From assembly GCA_009909005.1 (NCBI GenBank), contig JAAAOG010000136.1, positions 1-42,008 of the forward strand: 42,008 nt of DNA, in the 5' to 3' direction. The stretch comes from Alphaproteobacteria bacterium (GTDB lineage Bacteria > Pseudomonadota > Alphaproteobacteria > DSM-16000 > Inquilinaceae). Below are positions 1-8,738 of the stretch, piece by piece. Below the pieces are notes generated by a model, which saw only the letters and a list, made by a program, of their open reading frames with translations, was not told where the DNA came from and ran no database searches. Every line of letters begins with the position of its first letter. The first letter of the stretch is position 1. The translations under genes were made by a program, and so were the position numbers.

Positions 1-1
1 G

Positions 2-2503
2 GCCGCCCGCTGCCCGCTCGATGCCGGCCCGCCGCAAACCGGCCGGCGGGAGGAGGAGCCGGCGCTGCGCGCCATCGACGTGCTGATGACCCGCTGGTGC
101 GCCGCCTATGTCGACACCGGCCAGGCCGCCTGGCCGATGCCGCACCGCGACCGGGGTTTGTGGCCGGCCTGGCGGCGGCTGGCGCCGCTCGACCCCGGCC
201 TGCCCGGCGCGGCGAAGCGCGCCCTGAAGACGCTGCTGGCCGCCCTGCCGCCGGGCCCGGAGGGCGCCATCGCCGCGCTCTTCGAGCGCCTGCGGATCGC
301 CGAAGAGGACTGGCAGCCGGTGCTGGAGCAGCACCTCCTGCGCCTGCCCGGCTGGGCCAGCTTCCTGAAATGGCGGGGCGAGCAGGCCGGCCCCGGCGCC
401 GTCGAGAGCACCCTGGTCGCGCAGTACCTTGCCGCCCGTCTCGCCTATGCCGTCGCCTTCCGGGACGCCAGGGTGACGGTCCGGGCCGACAGTGCCGCAC
501 CGCTTGAGGCCGTGGTCACCCGCAGCGATGTCGCCATCATCGCGGCCCGCCGCGTGGCCCTGCAGCGTACCCTCGTGGCTCTCGCCGCGAAGCTGAACCT
601 CTCGCCGGCGGTGGTGCGCGGGCTGCCGATCAACGAGCTGACCGCCATCGCCCGCACCCTGGCCGCGATGCCGGACGACGCCCAGTCGCTGATCTGGCTG
701 GAGGCGCATGAGGACACCTACCGCAAGGGTCTGCTGGAAAGTCTGGCGCTGCGCCTGCCGCTTTCCGGGCCGGGGCCGGAAACGGCCGGGCGGCCGGCGG
801 CCCAGCTGGTGTTCTGCATCGACGTGCGCTCCGAGCCCTTCCGGCGCCATCTCGAGGCGGCGGGTCGGTTCGAGACCCTGGGCTTTGCCGGCTTTTACGG
901 CGTGCCGGTGCAGTACACCGCCTATGGCGAGGAGGCGACGCCGCTCGATGTCTGCCCGGCCCTGCTCAAGCCGCGCTACCGGGTCACCGACGTGCCGGCC
1001 CGCGGCTGTGCCGGCCTGGCGGGGCGCCATCGCGGCGGGCGGGATTTCCTGCGGCAGATGGGCAAGGTGGTGTCGGGCCTGAAGGGCCATGTCGCCGCCT
1101 GCTACGGCTTCGTCGAATCGGTCGGCGGGCTGTTCGCGCTCCCCTTTCTCGGCCGCACCTTCGCCCCGCAGGCCTTCGCCGCGGCCGGTGCCCGCGTCGC
1201 GCGCCGCCTGGCGCCGCCGATCGACGTGGTGCCGGACGTCCGCAGCCCGGCGGGATCCGGCGGCGAGGCGGGGCCCGGCCCTGATGGCGGCCATGACCAT
1301 GCCCATCGCCATGGCGAGGCCGGGCCGGCCGGCCTGCCCTACGGCCTCGCCTTCGATGAGCGGGTGTTCTTCGCCGAGGCGGCCTTGTCGATCATGGGCC
1401 TGACCGGCAATTTCGCCCGGCTGGTGGTCTTCAACGGGCATGGCAGCGCCACCGAGAACAACCCGTACAAGGCGGCGCTCGACTGCGGCGCCTGCGGCGG
1501 CAATCCCGGCGGGCAGAGCGGCCGCATCCTCGCCGCCATCCTCAATGAGCCGGAGGTTCGGGCGGCTCTTGCAGAGCGCGGCCTTGCCATTCCCGCCGAC
1601 ACCCTGTTCATGGCCGGCGAGCACAATACGACCACCGACGCGGTGACGCTCTACAATGTCGCGTCGGCACCGGAGTCCCACCGGCGCGACCTCGCGGCCC
1701 TGCAGGAGGGTCTGGCCATCGCCCGCGCCCGCACGACGGCCGAGCGGCGGGACCGGCTGACCTTGCCCGGCGACCCGGAGATGCCCGCCATCGCCCATAC
1801 CCGGCAGCGGGCGCTGGACTGGGCACAGGTGCGTCCGGAATGGGGTCTGGCCCGCAACGGCGCCTTCATTATCGGGCCCCGGAGCCTGACCCGGGGCCTA
1901 AACCTGGAAGGCCGGACCTTCCTGCACTCCTATGACTGGACCGGCGACGAGAGCGGCAAGGCCCTGGAGATTATCCTTACGGCACCCATGGTCGTTGCAG
2001 AGTGGATCAACACGCAATACTATTTTTCCACGGTCGACAATGACCGGTTCGGCAGCGGCAGCAAGGTCACCCATAACGTGGTGGGACAGATCGGCGTCAT
2101 GCAGGGCAATGCCAGCGATCTGCAGATCGGCCTGCCGCAGCAGTCGGTCATGGCCGGGCACGGCAAACCCTATCACGAGCCGCTGAGGCTGACGACGGTG
2201 TGCATGGCGCCGCCCAGCCGCGTTGCCGAGATCATCGCCAACAATGTCATCCTGCGGCAGCTGTTCGACAATGACTGGGTGGCGCTGGTGGTCATCGAGC
2301 CCGTCGCCGGCCGGGTCCTGCGCTACCGCCCCGGCCGCGTCTGGCAGGACGTGACGCCGCTGCCCCCCGGCCATGAGAGGGGGGCGGAGCGTGACGTTCC
2401 GGCCGCCGGTGCAGCCGCCCCAATCCCCGCAGCCCTCGCCGTGCCACCGGCCGGCCCCGCGGCGCCTTCGCAACCCAGCCCGATCGAGGAGATGGCGGAA
2501 TGA
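2..2503 (+). CDS. dabA: DabA-type inorganic carbon uptake subunit (DUF2309), 5'-truncated by the window edge
   Basis: DabA is the cytoplasmic, beta-carbonic-anhydrase-like subunit of the DAB complex. It works with the membrane subunit DabB to trap CO2 as bicarbonate. The frame is open back to base 2, so the N-terminus lies outside the window; the first in-frame start (GTG at 80) is probably internal. Zinc-site residues are visible: Cys (815-817) two residues before Asp (821-823) in FCIDVRSEP, a His at 1439-1441 in NGHGSATENN, and a Cys 15 residues later at 1484-1486. This spacing matches the Cys/Asp/His/Cys ligands described for characterised DabA. A His-rich loop (GGHDHAHRHG) lies near 1290-1315 and the C-terminus is Pro/Ala-rich. 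The stop overlaps the next gene's ATG, so the two are translationally coupled. A dabB gene should lie just outside on the left (inference). Confidence 0.88.
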   Translation, partial: AARCPLDAGPPQTGRREEEPALRAIDVLMTRWCAAYVDTGQAAWPMPHRDRGLWPAWRRLAPLDPGLPGAAKRALKTLLAALPPGPEGAIAALFERLRIAEEDWQPVLEQHLLRLPGWASFLKWRGEQAGPGAVESTLVAQYLAARLAYAVAFRDARVTVRADSAAPLEAVVTRSDVAIIAARRVALQRTLVALAAKLNLSPAVVRGLPINELTAIARTLAAMPDDAQSLIWLEAHEDTYRKGLLESLALRLPLSGPGPETAGRPAAQLVFCIDVRSEPFRRHLEAAGRFETLGFAGFYGVPVQYTAYGEEATPLDVCPALLKPRYRVTDVPARGCAGLAGRHRGGRDFLRQMGKVVSGLKGHVAACYGFVESVGGLFALPFLGRTFAPQAFAAAGARVARRLAPPIDVVPDVRSPAGSGGEAGPGPDGGHDHAHRHGEAGPAGLPYGLAFDERVFFAEAALSIMGLTGNFARLVVFNGHGSATENNPYKAALDCGACGGNPGGQSGRILAAILNEPEVRAALAERGLAIPADTLFMAGEHNTTTDAVTLYNVASAPESHRRDLAALQEGLAIARARTTAERRDRLTLPGDPEMPAIAHTRQRALDWAQVRPEWGLARNGAFIIGPRSLTRGLNLEGRTFLHSYDWTGDESGKALEIILTAPMVVAEWINTQYYFSTVDNDRFGSGSKVTHNVVGQIGVMQGNASDLQIGLPQQSVMAGHGKPYHEPLRLTTVCMAPPSRVAEIIANNVILRQLFDNDWVALVVIEPVAGRVLRYRPGRVWQDVTPLPPGHERGAERDVPAAGAAAPIPAALAVPPAGPAAPSQPSPIEEMAE

Positions 2504-2835
2504 CGCTCCCACCCATGTATCGAATGAAGAAGATCGAAGTGATCCTGGAAGGGGGCAATCTGCCGTTCCTGCAGGACCTGATGATTCGCTCAGGCATCAC
2601 GGGCTATACGGTCGTGCGCGACGTCGCCGGCATGGGCCATGCCGGGCCGCATGCCGGCCGCATGACATTCAACGATATCCAGGGCTATGTGATGGCCATC
2701 GCGGTGGGTCCGGAAGTGCAGATCGCGCCGGTGGTCGAGGGTCTGAAGCCGTTCTTCCGGGACCATCCCGGGGTGGTCTTCGTGTCCGACACCGCCGTCC
2801 TCCGCCGCGACTATTTCGACGATGTCGGCGCCTGA
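2500..2835 (+). CDS. PII-like (GlnB-fold) regulator linked to DabA
   Basis: This 111-residue protein has the length and pattern of a PII trimer subunit. It has an N-terminal KKIEVIL strand, a variable T-loop-like segment (VAGMGHAGPHAGR) and a C-terminal DTAVLRRDYF segment. Its ATG lies within the ATGA that ends dabA. An internal ATG at 2524 (MKKIEVIL) gives the more usual PII start, so either could be used. PII-like proteins next to DUF2309 genes are known and are thought to tune bicarbonate uptake to carbon or energy status. The presumed T-loop shows no tyrosine matching the uridylylation site of GlnB, so control is more likely by ligand binding (inference). Confidence 0.85.
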   Translation: MTLPPMYRMKKIEVILEGGNLPFLQDLMIRSGITGYTVVRDVAGMGHAGPHAGRMTFNDIQGYVMAIAVGPEVQIAPVVEGLKPFFRDHPGVVFVSDTAVLRRDYFDDVGA

Positions 2836-2840
2836 CGGCA

Positions 2841-2867
2841 GACGGGCGGGAGAGACTCCCGCCCGTC
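2841..2867. terminator. Perfect 12-bp hairpin between convergent genes
   Basis: The 12-bp arms GACGGGCGGGAG (2841-2852) and CTCCCGCCCGTC (2856-2867) are perfectly complementary around a 3-nt loop. The hairpin sits 6 nt after the PII-like stop and 28 nt from the stop of the convergent peroxidase gene, as expected of a bidirectional terminator. No clear T-tract follows on either strand. Confidence 0.55.
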
Positions 2868-2895
2868 CACGGTCTCCGGCCGAAGCCGGTCTGGT

Positions 2896-4296
2896 TCAGT
2901 TGGCCGGCACGTCGGCATAGGCCAGCAGTCTGGCCATGCTGGTCAGCTCGCCCGGCGGCGTCCAGTCCCGCCCTTCCAGCCGAAAATAGCTGCTCTGCGT
3001 GTTCTCCAGCAGCCCGATGAAGGTCTCGCAGAGGATGTAGCTGCCGACCGGGCCAAGGCGCTCGCCCTGGCCGAAGACTTCAGCCTCCTTGAGGATATAG
3101 TACCAAAGTGGCGGATGCTGTCTGAGCTCGCTGAAGGTTGGAGAAAACAGTTCCAGCTCTTTATCCTTCAGCGCCTGCACCCCAAGTTGCTTTGCAACCT
3201 CGAAACCGCTCAACAACTGCACCTGGCGGGAACGCAGCAGGTTGCGGTGGCCGAGTGAGCGCGGATTCGGGCGCGAGCCGATCGCATTGTCGGGGATCGA
3301 CGGCGCCTCCAGCGAGAACAGCGGCAGGGCCAGCTTGGAGTCGATCTTGCGGCCCCGGGAGACCTTGCCCGGCAATGGGGTTTCGTCGCTGAAGAAGCGG
3401 GTGTGATCGAAGCGCAGGACCGGGTCTATTCTCATCCCGCCGTTCAGGTCATTCTCATCGTCATCGCTGAAGATGCGGACGCCGCTGTCCGGATCGTCGT
3501 TCATCCGATATCCGGCCCGCACCTGGCTATGACCGAAGCGGAAGGCGGCGACGGCGAATTCCATCGGCATCACCGCCTTGCCGCCATTGGCGTCGACCAT
3601 CGCCTTGAACCGCTTCGCGCGGTCCTTCAGGACTTCGTCGAAAATCTTCGGGTCGACGAAGCGCTTCAGATAGTCGTTCAGCAATATGTACTGATACGTG
3701 GTGTACAGGCGCTGGCGGGCGACCGTGTAGTCCGTCTTGTCGCCGCCGGCCTCCTTCAGCATCCTGTTGTAGGCATGCAGGAAGCTGGCGTGGATTTGGG
3801 CGATGATCTTGTTTTCGTCATTGCGCGGATCGCCGATGATCGCCTCATCGCCGTTGCGCGGCAGGTCGAAGGCGAACCCCCCGGTATCGGCGCCGGTCTT
3901 CAGGGTCCAGTCAGCATTGTAGAGGTCTTTGCTGGACTCCGGACCCTGGCCGAAGACCGAGTCGAGGTCGAGGTCGGGAGAGCGAAGGTTGACGAACTTC
4001 TTGATCGACATGAATTTCGTCAGGTCTTCCTCGCCTTCCTCCAGCTCAGCCAGTGTGACATCATGGTCAATGAACTGGCCGAAGAAGGTGAACCCGGCCG
4101 GGTTGAAGGCGCTGTCATCTTGCGGTGCATTGCGGTCCGTCAGCAGAAGCTGCAGGTCGTTGAGTTCGTCCTGCCCGATCTTGACACCTTCGCCTGGAAA
4201 TAGCTGGCCGAAGGGGTTTTCCTCTATGGTGAATTTCGCTTGATCTTTTACTTGTTTCCGATTTTTTTTCGGATTGACGCATCCATGGTGAAGCAT
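2896..4296 (-). CDS. Haem peroxidase, animal (cyclooxygenase/peroxidase) superfamily
   Basis: This 466-residue protein matches the animal haem peroxidase superfamily. The distal-His block is FFGQFIDHD (His78 followed by Asp79, the usual calcium ligand). The proximal haem-ligand His is His256 in FRFGHSQVR. Blocks such as HNKI-like 'IIAQIHASFLHAYNRML' lie between them. The start is set at 4296 because AAGGAGGA lies 6 nt upstream; the reading frame stays open upstream to 4419 without a comparable ribosome-binding site. No signal peptide or membrane segment is seen, so the protein is probably cytoplasmic. The substrate (halide, lipid or other) cannot be told. It stands alone, convergent with the dabA operon and behind a 513-bp AT-richer leader. 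Confidence 0.85.
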   Translation of the reverse strand: MLHHGCVNPKKNRKQVKDQAKFTIEENPFGQLFPGEGVKIGQDELNDLQLLLTDRNAPQDDSAFNPAGFTFFGQFIDHDVTLAELEEGEEDLTKFMSIKKFVNLRSPDLDLDSVFGQGPESSKDLYNADWTLKTGADTGGFAFDLPRNGDEAIIGDPRNDENKIIAQIHASFLHAYNRMLKEAGGDKTDYTVARQRLYTTYQYILLNDYLKRFVDPKIFDEVLKDRAKRFKAMVDANGGKAVMPMEFAVAAFRFGHSQVRAGYRMNDDPDSGVRIFSDDDENDLNGGMRIDPVLRFDHTRFFSDETPLPGKVSRGRKIDSKLALPLFSLEAPSIPDNAIGSRPNPRSLGHRNLLRSRQVQLLSGFEVAKQLGVQALKDKELELFSPTFSELRQHPPLWYYILKEAEVFGQGERLGPVGSYILCETFIGLLENTQSSYFRLEGRDWTPPGELTSMARLLAYADVPAN

Positions 4297-4809
4297 TCTC
4301 TGTCCTCCTTGACACTGTGGTTTTGAGGTCCGGCCGGGCGCTGACCGGCCAATGGTGCCTGCGTGTCCACACCCTCCGCTCCCCGATCCGGCGAGACCAA
4401 GAAACTCATTAAAATGCAAAATAAATAAACGAAGTTTCTCGCAGAAGTCGGAGGCTTCTGTGCAGGGCGGCCTTTAACGGGCCGCAGGTGAAACATTACA
4501 CCGAAGGGTTAGAGTCGGAAAAGTGACCCTTTTATCAATGCTATTTTTGATATCTATAGGCAGAAAGGTTTCGCGATTCCGGCGCCTGATTCAGCTGCAG
4601 GATGCAGCCCGGCCCCGGGCCGGCCGCTTTGATGGCATGGCCTTGAACGATAAGAATCAGGGGAAGCAGGACTCTATCCGGCTGTTTTGAATTATTCGAT
4701 AGTTGCAGCCGCTGTGATTCGTCTCGGTCGGCCGGGGTTGCCGCGCGGTTCAGGGAACCTGCAGCCGCCGCGCGGCGTTGGTCATTCAGGACCATTGCGG
4801 GTGCCGGCC
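4297..4809. other. Gene-free divergent leader of the peroxidase gene and polX
   Basis: This 513-bp region is visibly more AT-rich than its neighbours around 4400-4440 and 4530-4690. It holds short inverted repeats: CAGAAG/CTTCTG at 4442-4447/4455-4460, GCGGCC/GGCCGC at 4467-4472/4480-4485, and AAGGGT/ACCCTT at 4504-4509/4526-4531, the last followed by TTTAT. These could be leader structures of the peroxidase transcript or operators. No convincing promoter hexamer pair or gene is seen. The polX frame is open upstream to 4687, but that part lacks polX similarity. Confidence 0.4.
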
Positions 4810-6540
4810 ATGCCGATTTCCAATGAAGACGTTGCGGCGCAGTTCTCCGAACTGGCCGACCTGCTCGACATCGAAGGCGCCAACCGCTTCCGGGTGCGCG
4901 CCTACCGCACCGCCGCCCATGCCATTGCCGACCTGCCCGACAGCGTCGCCGCCCGGCTGGAGCGCGGCACGGACCTGTCCGAACTGCCGGGCATCGGCGA
5001 GGACCTCGCCGGCAAGGTCGCCGAGATCGTCGAGACCGGCCGCCTGTCGCTGCTCGATGAGGTCGAGGCGCGGGTGCCCCCCTCGCTCGCCGATCTGCTC
5101 GACATTCCCGGCATCAGCGCCACCAGGGCGCGGCGGCTCTACGAAGAGCTGGGGGTGACGGGGCCCGGCGATCTGCGGCAGGCGGCCGAGCAGGGCCGGA
5201 TCAGCGGGCTCAAGGGCTTTTCCGACAAGACCGAGCGCGACATCCTGCGCAAGCTCGACCAGCAGATCAGCAAGGCGGAGCGGGTCCGCCTGAAGACCGC
5301 CGAGGCGAGGGTGGAGCCGCTCGCCGCCCATCTGCGCGACCAGCCGGCGGCCGGGCAAGTCGCGATCGCCGGGTCGATCCGCCGGCGGCAGGAGACCTGC
5401 GGCGATGCCGATCTGGTGGCCACCGCCGAAGACGGCCGGGAAACCGCGCTGGTCGAGGCCCTCTGCGGCTGGGAGGACGTGCAGGAGGTGGTCTCACGCG
5501 GCGAGAACCGCGCCTCGGTGCGGCTGTCCGGCGGCTTCCAGGTCGATTTGCGGGTGGTGCCGGCGGAAGGCTTCGGCGCGGCCCTGCACTATTTCACCGG
5601 GGCGCTGGCCCACCATCTCAAATTCCGGCAGATGGCGGTGGAGCGCGGCGAGACCTTCAACGAATACGGCATCTTCCAGGATGAGGAGCGGGTCGCCGGC
5701 CGCGACGAGGAGGAGGTCTACGGCCATTTCGGCCTGCCCTATATCGTCCCGGAGCTGCGCGAGGACCGCGGCGAGATCGAGGCGGCGCGCGAGGGCCGGC
5801 TGCCGCAGCTCGTCCGGCCGGAGGACATCCGCGGCGATCTGCACTGCCACACGCAGTTCTCCGACGGCGCGCAGTCGCTGGCGGAGATGGTCGACGCGGC
5901 CAAGGCGCTCGGCTACGACTATCTGGCGATCACCGACCATTGCCAGGGCCATGCCGGCCCGCCGGGGCTCGATCCCGACGCCCTGGCCCGCCAGGCCGAC
6001 GAGATCGCCGCACTCCGGGAGCGGCACCCCGGCATCGCCATCCTGCGCGGCGCCGAGGTCGACATTCTCGAGGACGGCCGGCTCGACCTGCCCGACAAAG
6101 TGATGGACGAGCTCGACATCGTCGTCTTCTCCATCCACGCGCATCTGCAGCTGTCGCCGCAGGACCAGACGCAGCGGCTGCTGACCGCCATGGACAACCC
6201 GCACGGCCACATCCTCGGCCATCCCACCGAGCGCATCCTCGGCAAGCGCGGCGCCCTGGAGGTCGACATGGACGCGCTGATCGACAAGGCGGCGGAGCGC
6301 GGCATCATCCTGGAAGTCAATGCCAATCCCAGCCGGCTCGACCTGAGCGACGTGAACTGCCGGCGGGCCAAAGAACGCGGGGTGACCCTGGCGATTTCCA
6401 CCGACGCGCACATGACCGAGAACCTGCACTTCATGCGCTACGGCGTCGACCAGGCCCGCCGCGGCTGGCTGGAAGCCGCCGACATCGCCAACACCCGAAC
6501 GCTCCCCGACCTCCGCCACCTCCTCGCCCGTCGCAAATAG
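4810..6540 (+). CDS. polX: DNA polymerase/3'-5' exonuclease PolX
   Basis: This is a family-X DNA polymerase with a C-terminal PHP domain, used in gap filling and base excision repair. It is 576 residues long, the normal size for bacterial PolX. In order it shows helix-hairpin-helix segments (ELPGIGEDLAGKV, LLDIPGISATRARRL), the polymerase-beta palm with Asp residues in CGDADLVA and FQVDLRVV, and a PHP domain beginning GDLHCHTQFSDG with ITDHCQGH and later His/Asp motifs. The start is placed at MPISNEDVA because that is where family similarity begins. It is a single-gene unit. Its 3' end overlaps the open frame of a vapC remnant on the opposite strand. Confidence 0.93.
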   Translation: MPISNEDVAAQFSELADLLDIEGANRFRVRAYRTAAHAIADLPDSVAARLERGTDLSELPGIGEDLAGKVAEIVETGRLSLLDEVEARVPPSLADLLDIPGISATRARRLYEELGVTGPGDLRQAAEQGRISGLKGFSDKTERDILRKLDQQISKAERVRLKTAEARVEPLAAHLRDQPAAGQVAIAGSIRRRQETCGDADLVATAEDGRETALVEALCGWEDVQEVVSRGENRASVRLSGGFQVDLRVVPAEGFGAALHYFTGALAHHLKFRQMAVERGETFNEYGIFQDEERVAGRDEEEVYGHFGLPYIVPELREDRGEIEAAREGRLPQLVRPEDIRGDLHCHTQFSDGAQSLAEMVDAAKALGYDYLAITDHCQGHAGPPGLDPDALARQADEIAALRERHPGIAILRGAEVDILEDGRLDLPDKVMDELDIVVFSIHAHLQLSPQDQTQRLLTAMDNPHGHILGHPTERILGKRGALEVDMDALIDKAAERGIILEVNANPSRLDLSDVNCRRAKERGVTLAISTDAHMTENLHFMRYGVDQARRGWLEAADIANTRTLPDLRHLLARRK

Positions 6541-6577
6541 CCCGTTTTCGAACGGCGGCATATGGCGGGTCGGGAGT

Positions 6578-6700
6578 ACATTCCAATAGTGTAGGTAAGC
6601 CGATCAGACAGACCTCCCCGATCAGCACAACCTGCAGGTCTGCGTGACCGGATTCTCGCGCTGCCGCAGCGACCAGAGCAGAAGCGTCAACCGCTGTCAC
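6578..6700 (-). pseudogene. Truncated VapC-type PIN-domain toxin remnant
   Basis: A GTG start overlaps the vapB stop as GTGA, the usual vapBC coupling. The first 41 codons read like a PIN-domain N-terminus: VDASALVAAA carries the first catalytic Asp, and LIGLPTLLE matches the conserved second strand. After that the frame runs on to 6431 as low-complexity antisense of polX, so the rest of the roughly 130-residue toxin, including the other catalytic acids, is missing. The deletion junction lies just beyond the 3' end of polX. The toxin should be inactive. Confidence 0.65.
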
Positions 6701-6972
6701 TTCGGAAGCCCAAATCCATCGTAGAGCATTTCGTCGTCCGTCTCATGCGTCCCGGGCCGGACCTTTGCCGCAATACGCTTTGTCAGCTCATCAAATTCGC
6801 CAAGACGGCGAGCCTTGTCCTGTTCGTCGATTGAACCGGACGGCAGTGGTTTGATCGGCTGATAGGCTCGGAGGGCAACGCGAACAGCCTCGTCCGTCGA
6901 AACGTTCAGGCGTTCTGCCAGTTGAGTCGCCAGTTCGCAGGTTTCCTCATCGTGCAGGGTCAGCTCGGCCAT
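6697..6972 (-). CDS. vapB: VapB-family antitoxin (Psk-like), toxin partner broken
   Basis: This 91-residue protein has a Psk/VapB-type N-terminus (ETCELATQLAERLNVSTDEAV), a short ribbon-helix-like DNA-binding unit typical of VapB antitoxins paired with PIN toxins. The C-terminal half is charged and would normally wrap the toxin. The chosen start ATG at 6972 is preceded by GAGAGGGA; an ATG at 6990 is a possible alternative. Because its partner is only a 41-codon stump, it is an orphan antitoxin. It could still repress its own promoter or neutralise a related VapC elsewhere (inference). Confidence 0.75.
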   Translation of the reverse strand: MAELTLHDEETCELATQLAERLNVSTDEAVRVALRAYQPIKPLPSGSIDEQDKARRLGEFDELTKRIAAKVRPGTHETDDEMLYDGFGLPK

Positions 6973-7042
6973 CTCACGGTCCCTCTCCATGCGCCTGAGT
7001 CGACAGGCTCACCCGGAGGACGGCCAGCAAGCCTCGCCGCGC

Positions 7043-8530
7043 TCAGCCGTCGAGCTTGCGCTTGAGGACCGTGTTGACCAGCGCCGGATTGGCCTTGCCC
7101 TGAGTGGCTTTCATCACCTGACCGACGAAGAAGCCGAACAGCTTTTCCTTGCCCCCCTTGTATTCGGCCACCTTGCCCGCCTGGGCCGCCAGCACCTGGT
7201 CGATCGCCGCCTCGATCGCGCCGGTGTCGGTGACCTGGCGCAGGCCCTTTTCCTCGACGATGGTGCCGGCATTGCGGCCGGTCTCGAACATTTCGGCGAA
7301 GACGTCCTTGGCGATGCGCCCGGAGATCGTCTCGTCGGCGATCAGGTCGACCAGCTCGCCCAGCTGGTCGGCCGAGACGGGGCTGTCCCAGATGTCCTTG
7401 CCGGCCTTGTTGAGCCCGCCGAACAGCTCGGTGATCACCCAGTTGGCGGCCAGCTTGGGATCGCGCCGGCCGTCCGTCCCGCCGCCGGGTCCCTTGACCA
7501 CCGCCTCGTAGAAATCGGCCCGCTGGCGTTCGGACACCAGCACCATGGCGTCGTATTGCGAGAGGCCGTAATGGTCGATGAAGCGCAGTTTCTTTTCGTC
7601 CGGCAGTTCGGGCAGGCTGTCGCGGATCGCCTTGATGAAATCCTCCTCGAGCTCCAGCGGCAGCAGGTCCGGGTCGGGGAAATAGCGGTAGTCATGCGCC
7701 TCCTCCTTGCTGCGCATGGTCCGCGTCAGACCCTGGCCGGGGTCCCAGAGCCGGGTCTCCTGGTCGACCTTGCCGCCGTCCTCCAGCAGCTCGACCTGGC
7801 GCCGCGCCTCGTACTCGATGGCCAGCTGCACCGCCCGGATGGAGTTGACGTTCTTCACCTCGCACCGCGTGCCGTACTTGTTGTCGCCGACCCGCCGGAC
7901 GCTGATATTGACGTCGCAGCGCAGCGAACCCTCCTCCATATTGCCGTCGCAGGTGCCGAGATAGCGCAGGATCGCGCGCAGCTTGCGCAGATAGGCGGCG
8001 GCGTCCTCCGGCCCGCGCAGGTCGGGTTCGGAGACGATCTCCATCAGCGCCACGCCGGCACGGTTGAGATCGACATAGGTCAGCGTCGGGTTTTGATCGT
8101 GCAGGCTCTTGCCGGCATCCTGCTCCATGTGCAGGCGGGTGATGCCGACCGTGCGCATGGTGCCGTCCGGCAGGTCGAGGATAATCTGGCCCTTGCCGAC
8201 GATCGGCTGGGTGTACTGGCTGATCTGATAGCCGGCCGGCAAGTCCGGATAGAAATAATTCTTGCGATCAAAGACGGAATAATTGTTGATCTCCGCCCGC
8301 AGGCCGAGGCCGGTGCGCACCGCCTGGGCGACGCAATACTCGTTGATCACCGGCAGCATGCCCGGCATGGCGGCGTCCACAAGACTGACCTGGCTGTTGG
8401 GCTCGGCGCCGAAGGCCGTGGCCGCGCCGGAAAACAGCTTGGCCTCGGAGATCACCTGGGCATGCACCTCCAGCCCGATGACCATTTCCCACTCGCCGGT
8501 CGACCCCTGAATGACGGGAATGCCGTTCAT
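7043..8530 (-). CDS. gatB: Asp-tRNA(Asn)/Glu-tRNA(Gln) amidotransferase subunit B
   Basis: GatB is the tRNA-binding kinase subunit of GatCAB. It phosphorylates the mischarged Glu or Asp so that ammonia from GatA can amidate it. The 495-residue product begins with the family hallmark [10 protein letters not shown] after a short leader, contains [17 protein letters not shown], and ends with the YqeY-like domain ([20 protein letters not shown]). The start is at 8530, where the similarity begins; the open frame continues to 8851 without family similarity. The gene is not next to gatA or gatC, which lie at about 33.3 and 12.1 kb on the same strand. Confidence 0.95.
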   Translation of the reverse strand: MNGIPVIQGSTGEWEMVIGLEVHAQVISEAKLFSGAATAFGAEPNSQVSLVDAAMPGMLPVINEYCVAQAVRTGLGLRAEINNYSVFDRKNYFYPDLPAGYQISQYTQPIVGKGQIILDLPDGTMRTVGITRLHMEQDAGKSLHDQNPTLTYVDLNRAGVALMEIVSEPDLRGPEDAAAYLRKLRAILRYLGTCDGNMEEGSLRCDVNISVRRVGDNKYGTRCEVKNVNSIRAVQLAIEYEARRQVELLEDGGKVDQETRLWDPGQGLTRTMRSKEEAHDYRYFPDPDLLPLELEEDFIKAIRDSLPELPDEKKLRFIDHYGLSQYDAMVLVSERQRADFYEAVVKGPGGGTDGRRDPKLAANWVITELFGGLNKAGKDIWDSPVSADQLGELVDLIADETISGRIAKDVFAEMFETGRNAGTIVEEKGLRQVTDTGAIEAAIDQVLAAQAGKVAEYKGGKEKLFGFFVGQVMKATQGKANPALVNTVLKRKLDG

Positions 8531-8738
8531 CACCCTGCCTCTATGCTGATCTTCGTTCGCCCGCCGCCCCCGGACGCCGTGTCTCCGCTTATCAGATGCC
8601 GCGTGCGAAGTCGACTGTCGCCGACCGCGGCCCGACGCGCGTGATAACGGCTCTGTGATTGGGCGGCCGGCGGGCAATCCCTCACCTTCTGTCTGACAAT
8701 ATGCCGCAACAAGCGGCCGAGGACAGGGAGTCTGGGAG

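Noticed and set aside
6989-8644. A 551-codon plus-strand open frame opposite gatB
   Set aside because: It is the mirror frame of gatB, with no recognisable domain and no ribosome-binding site.
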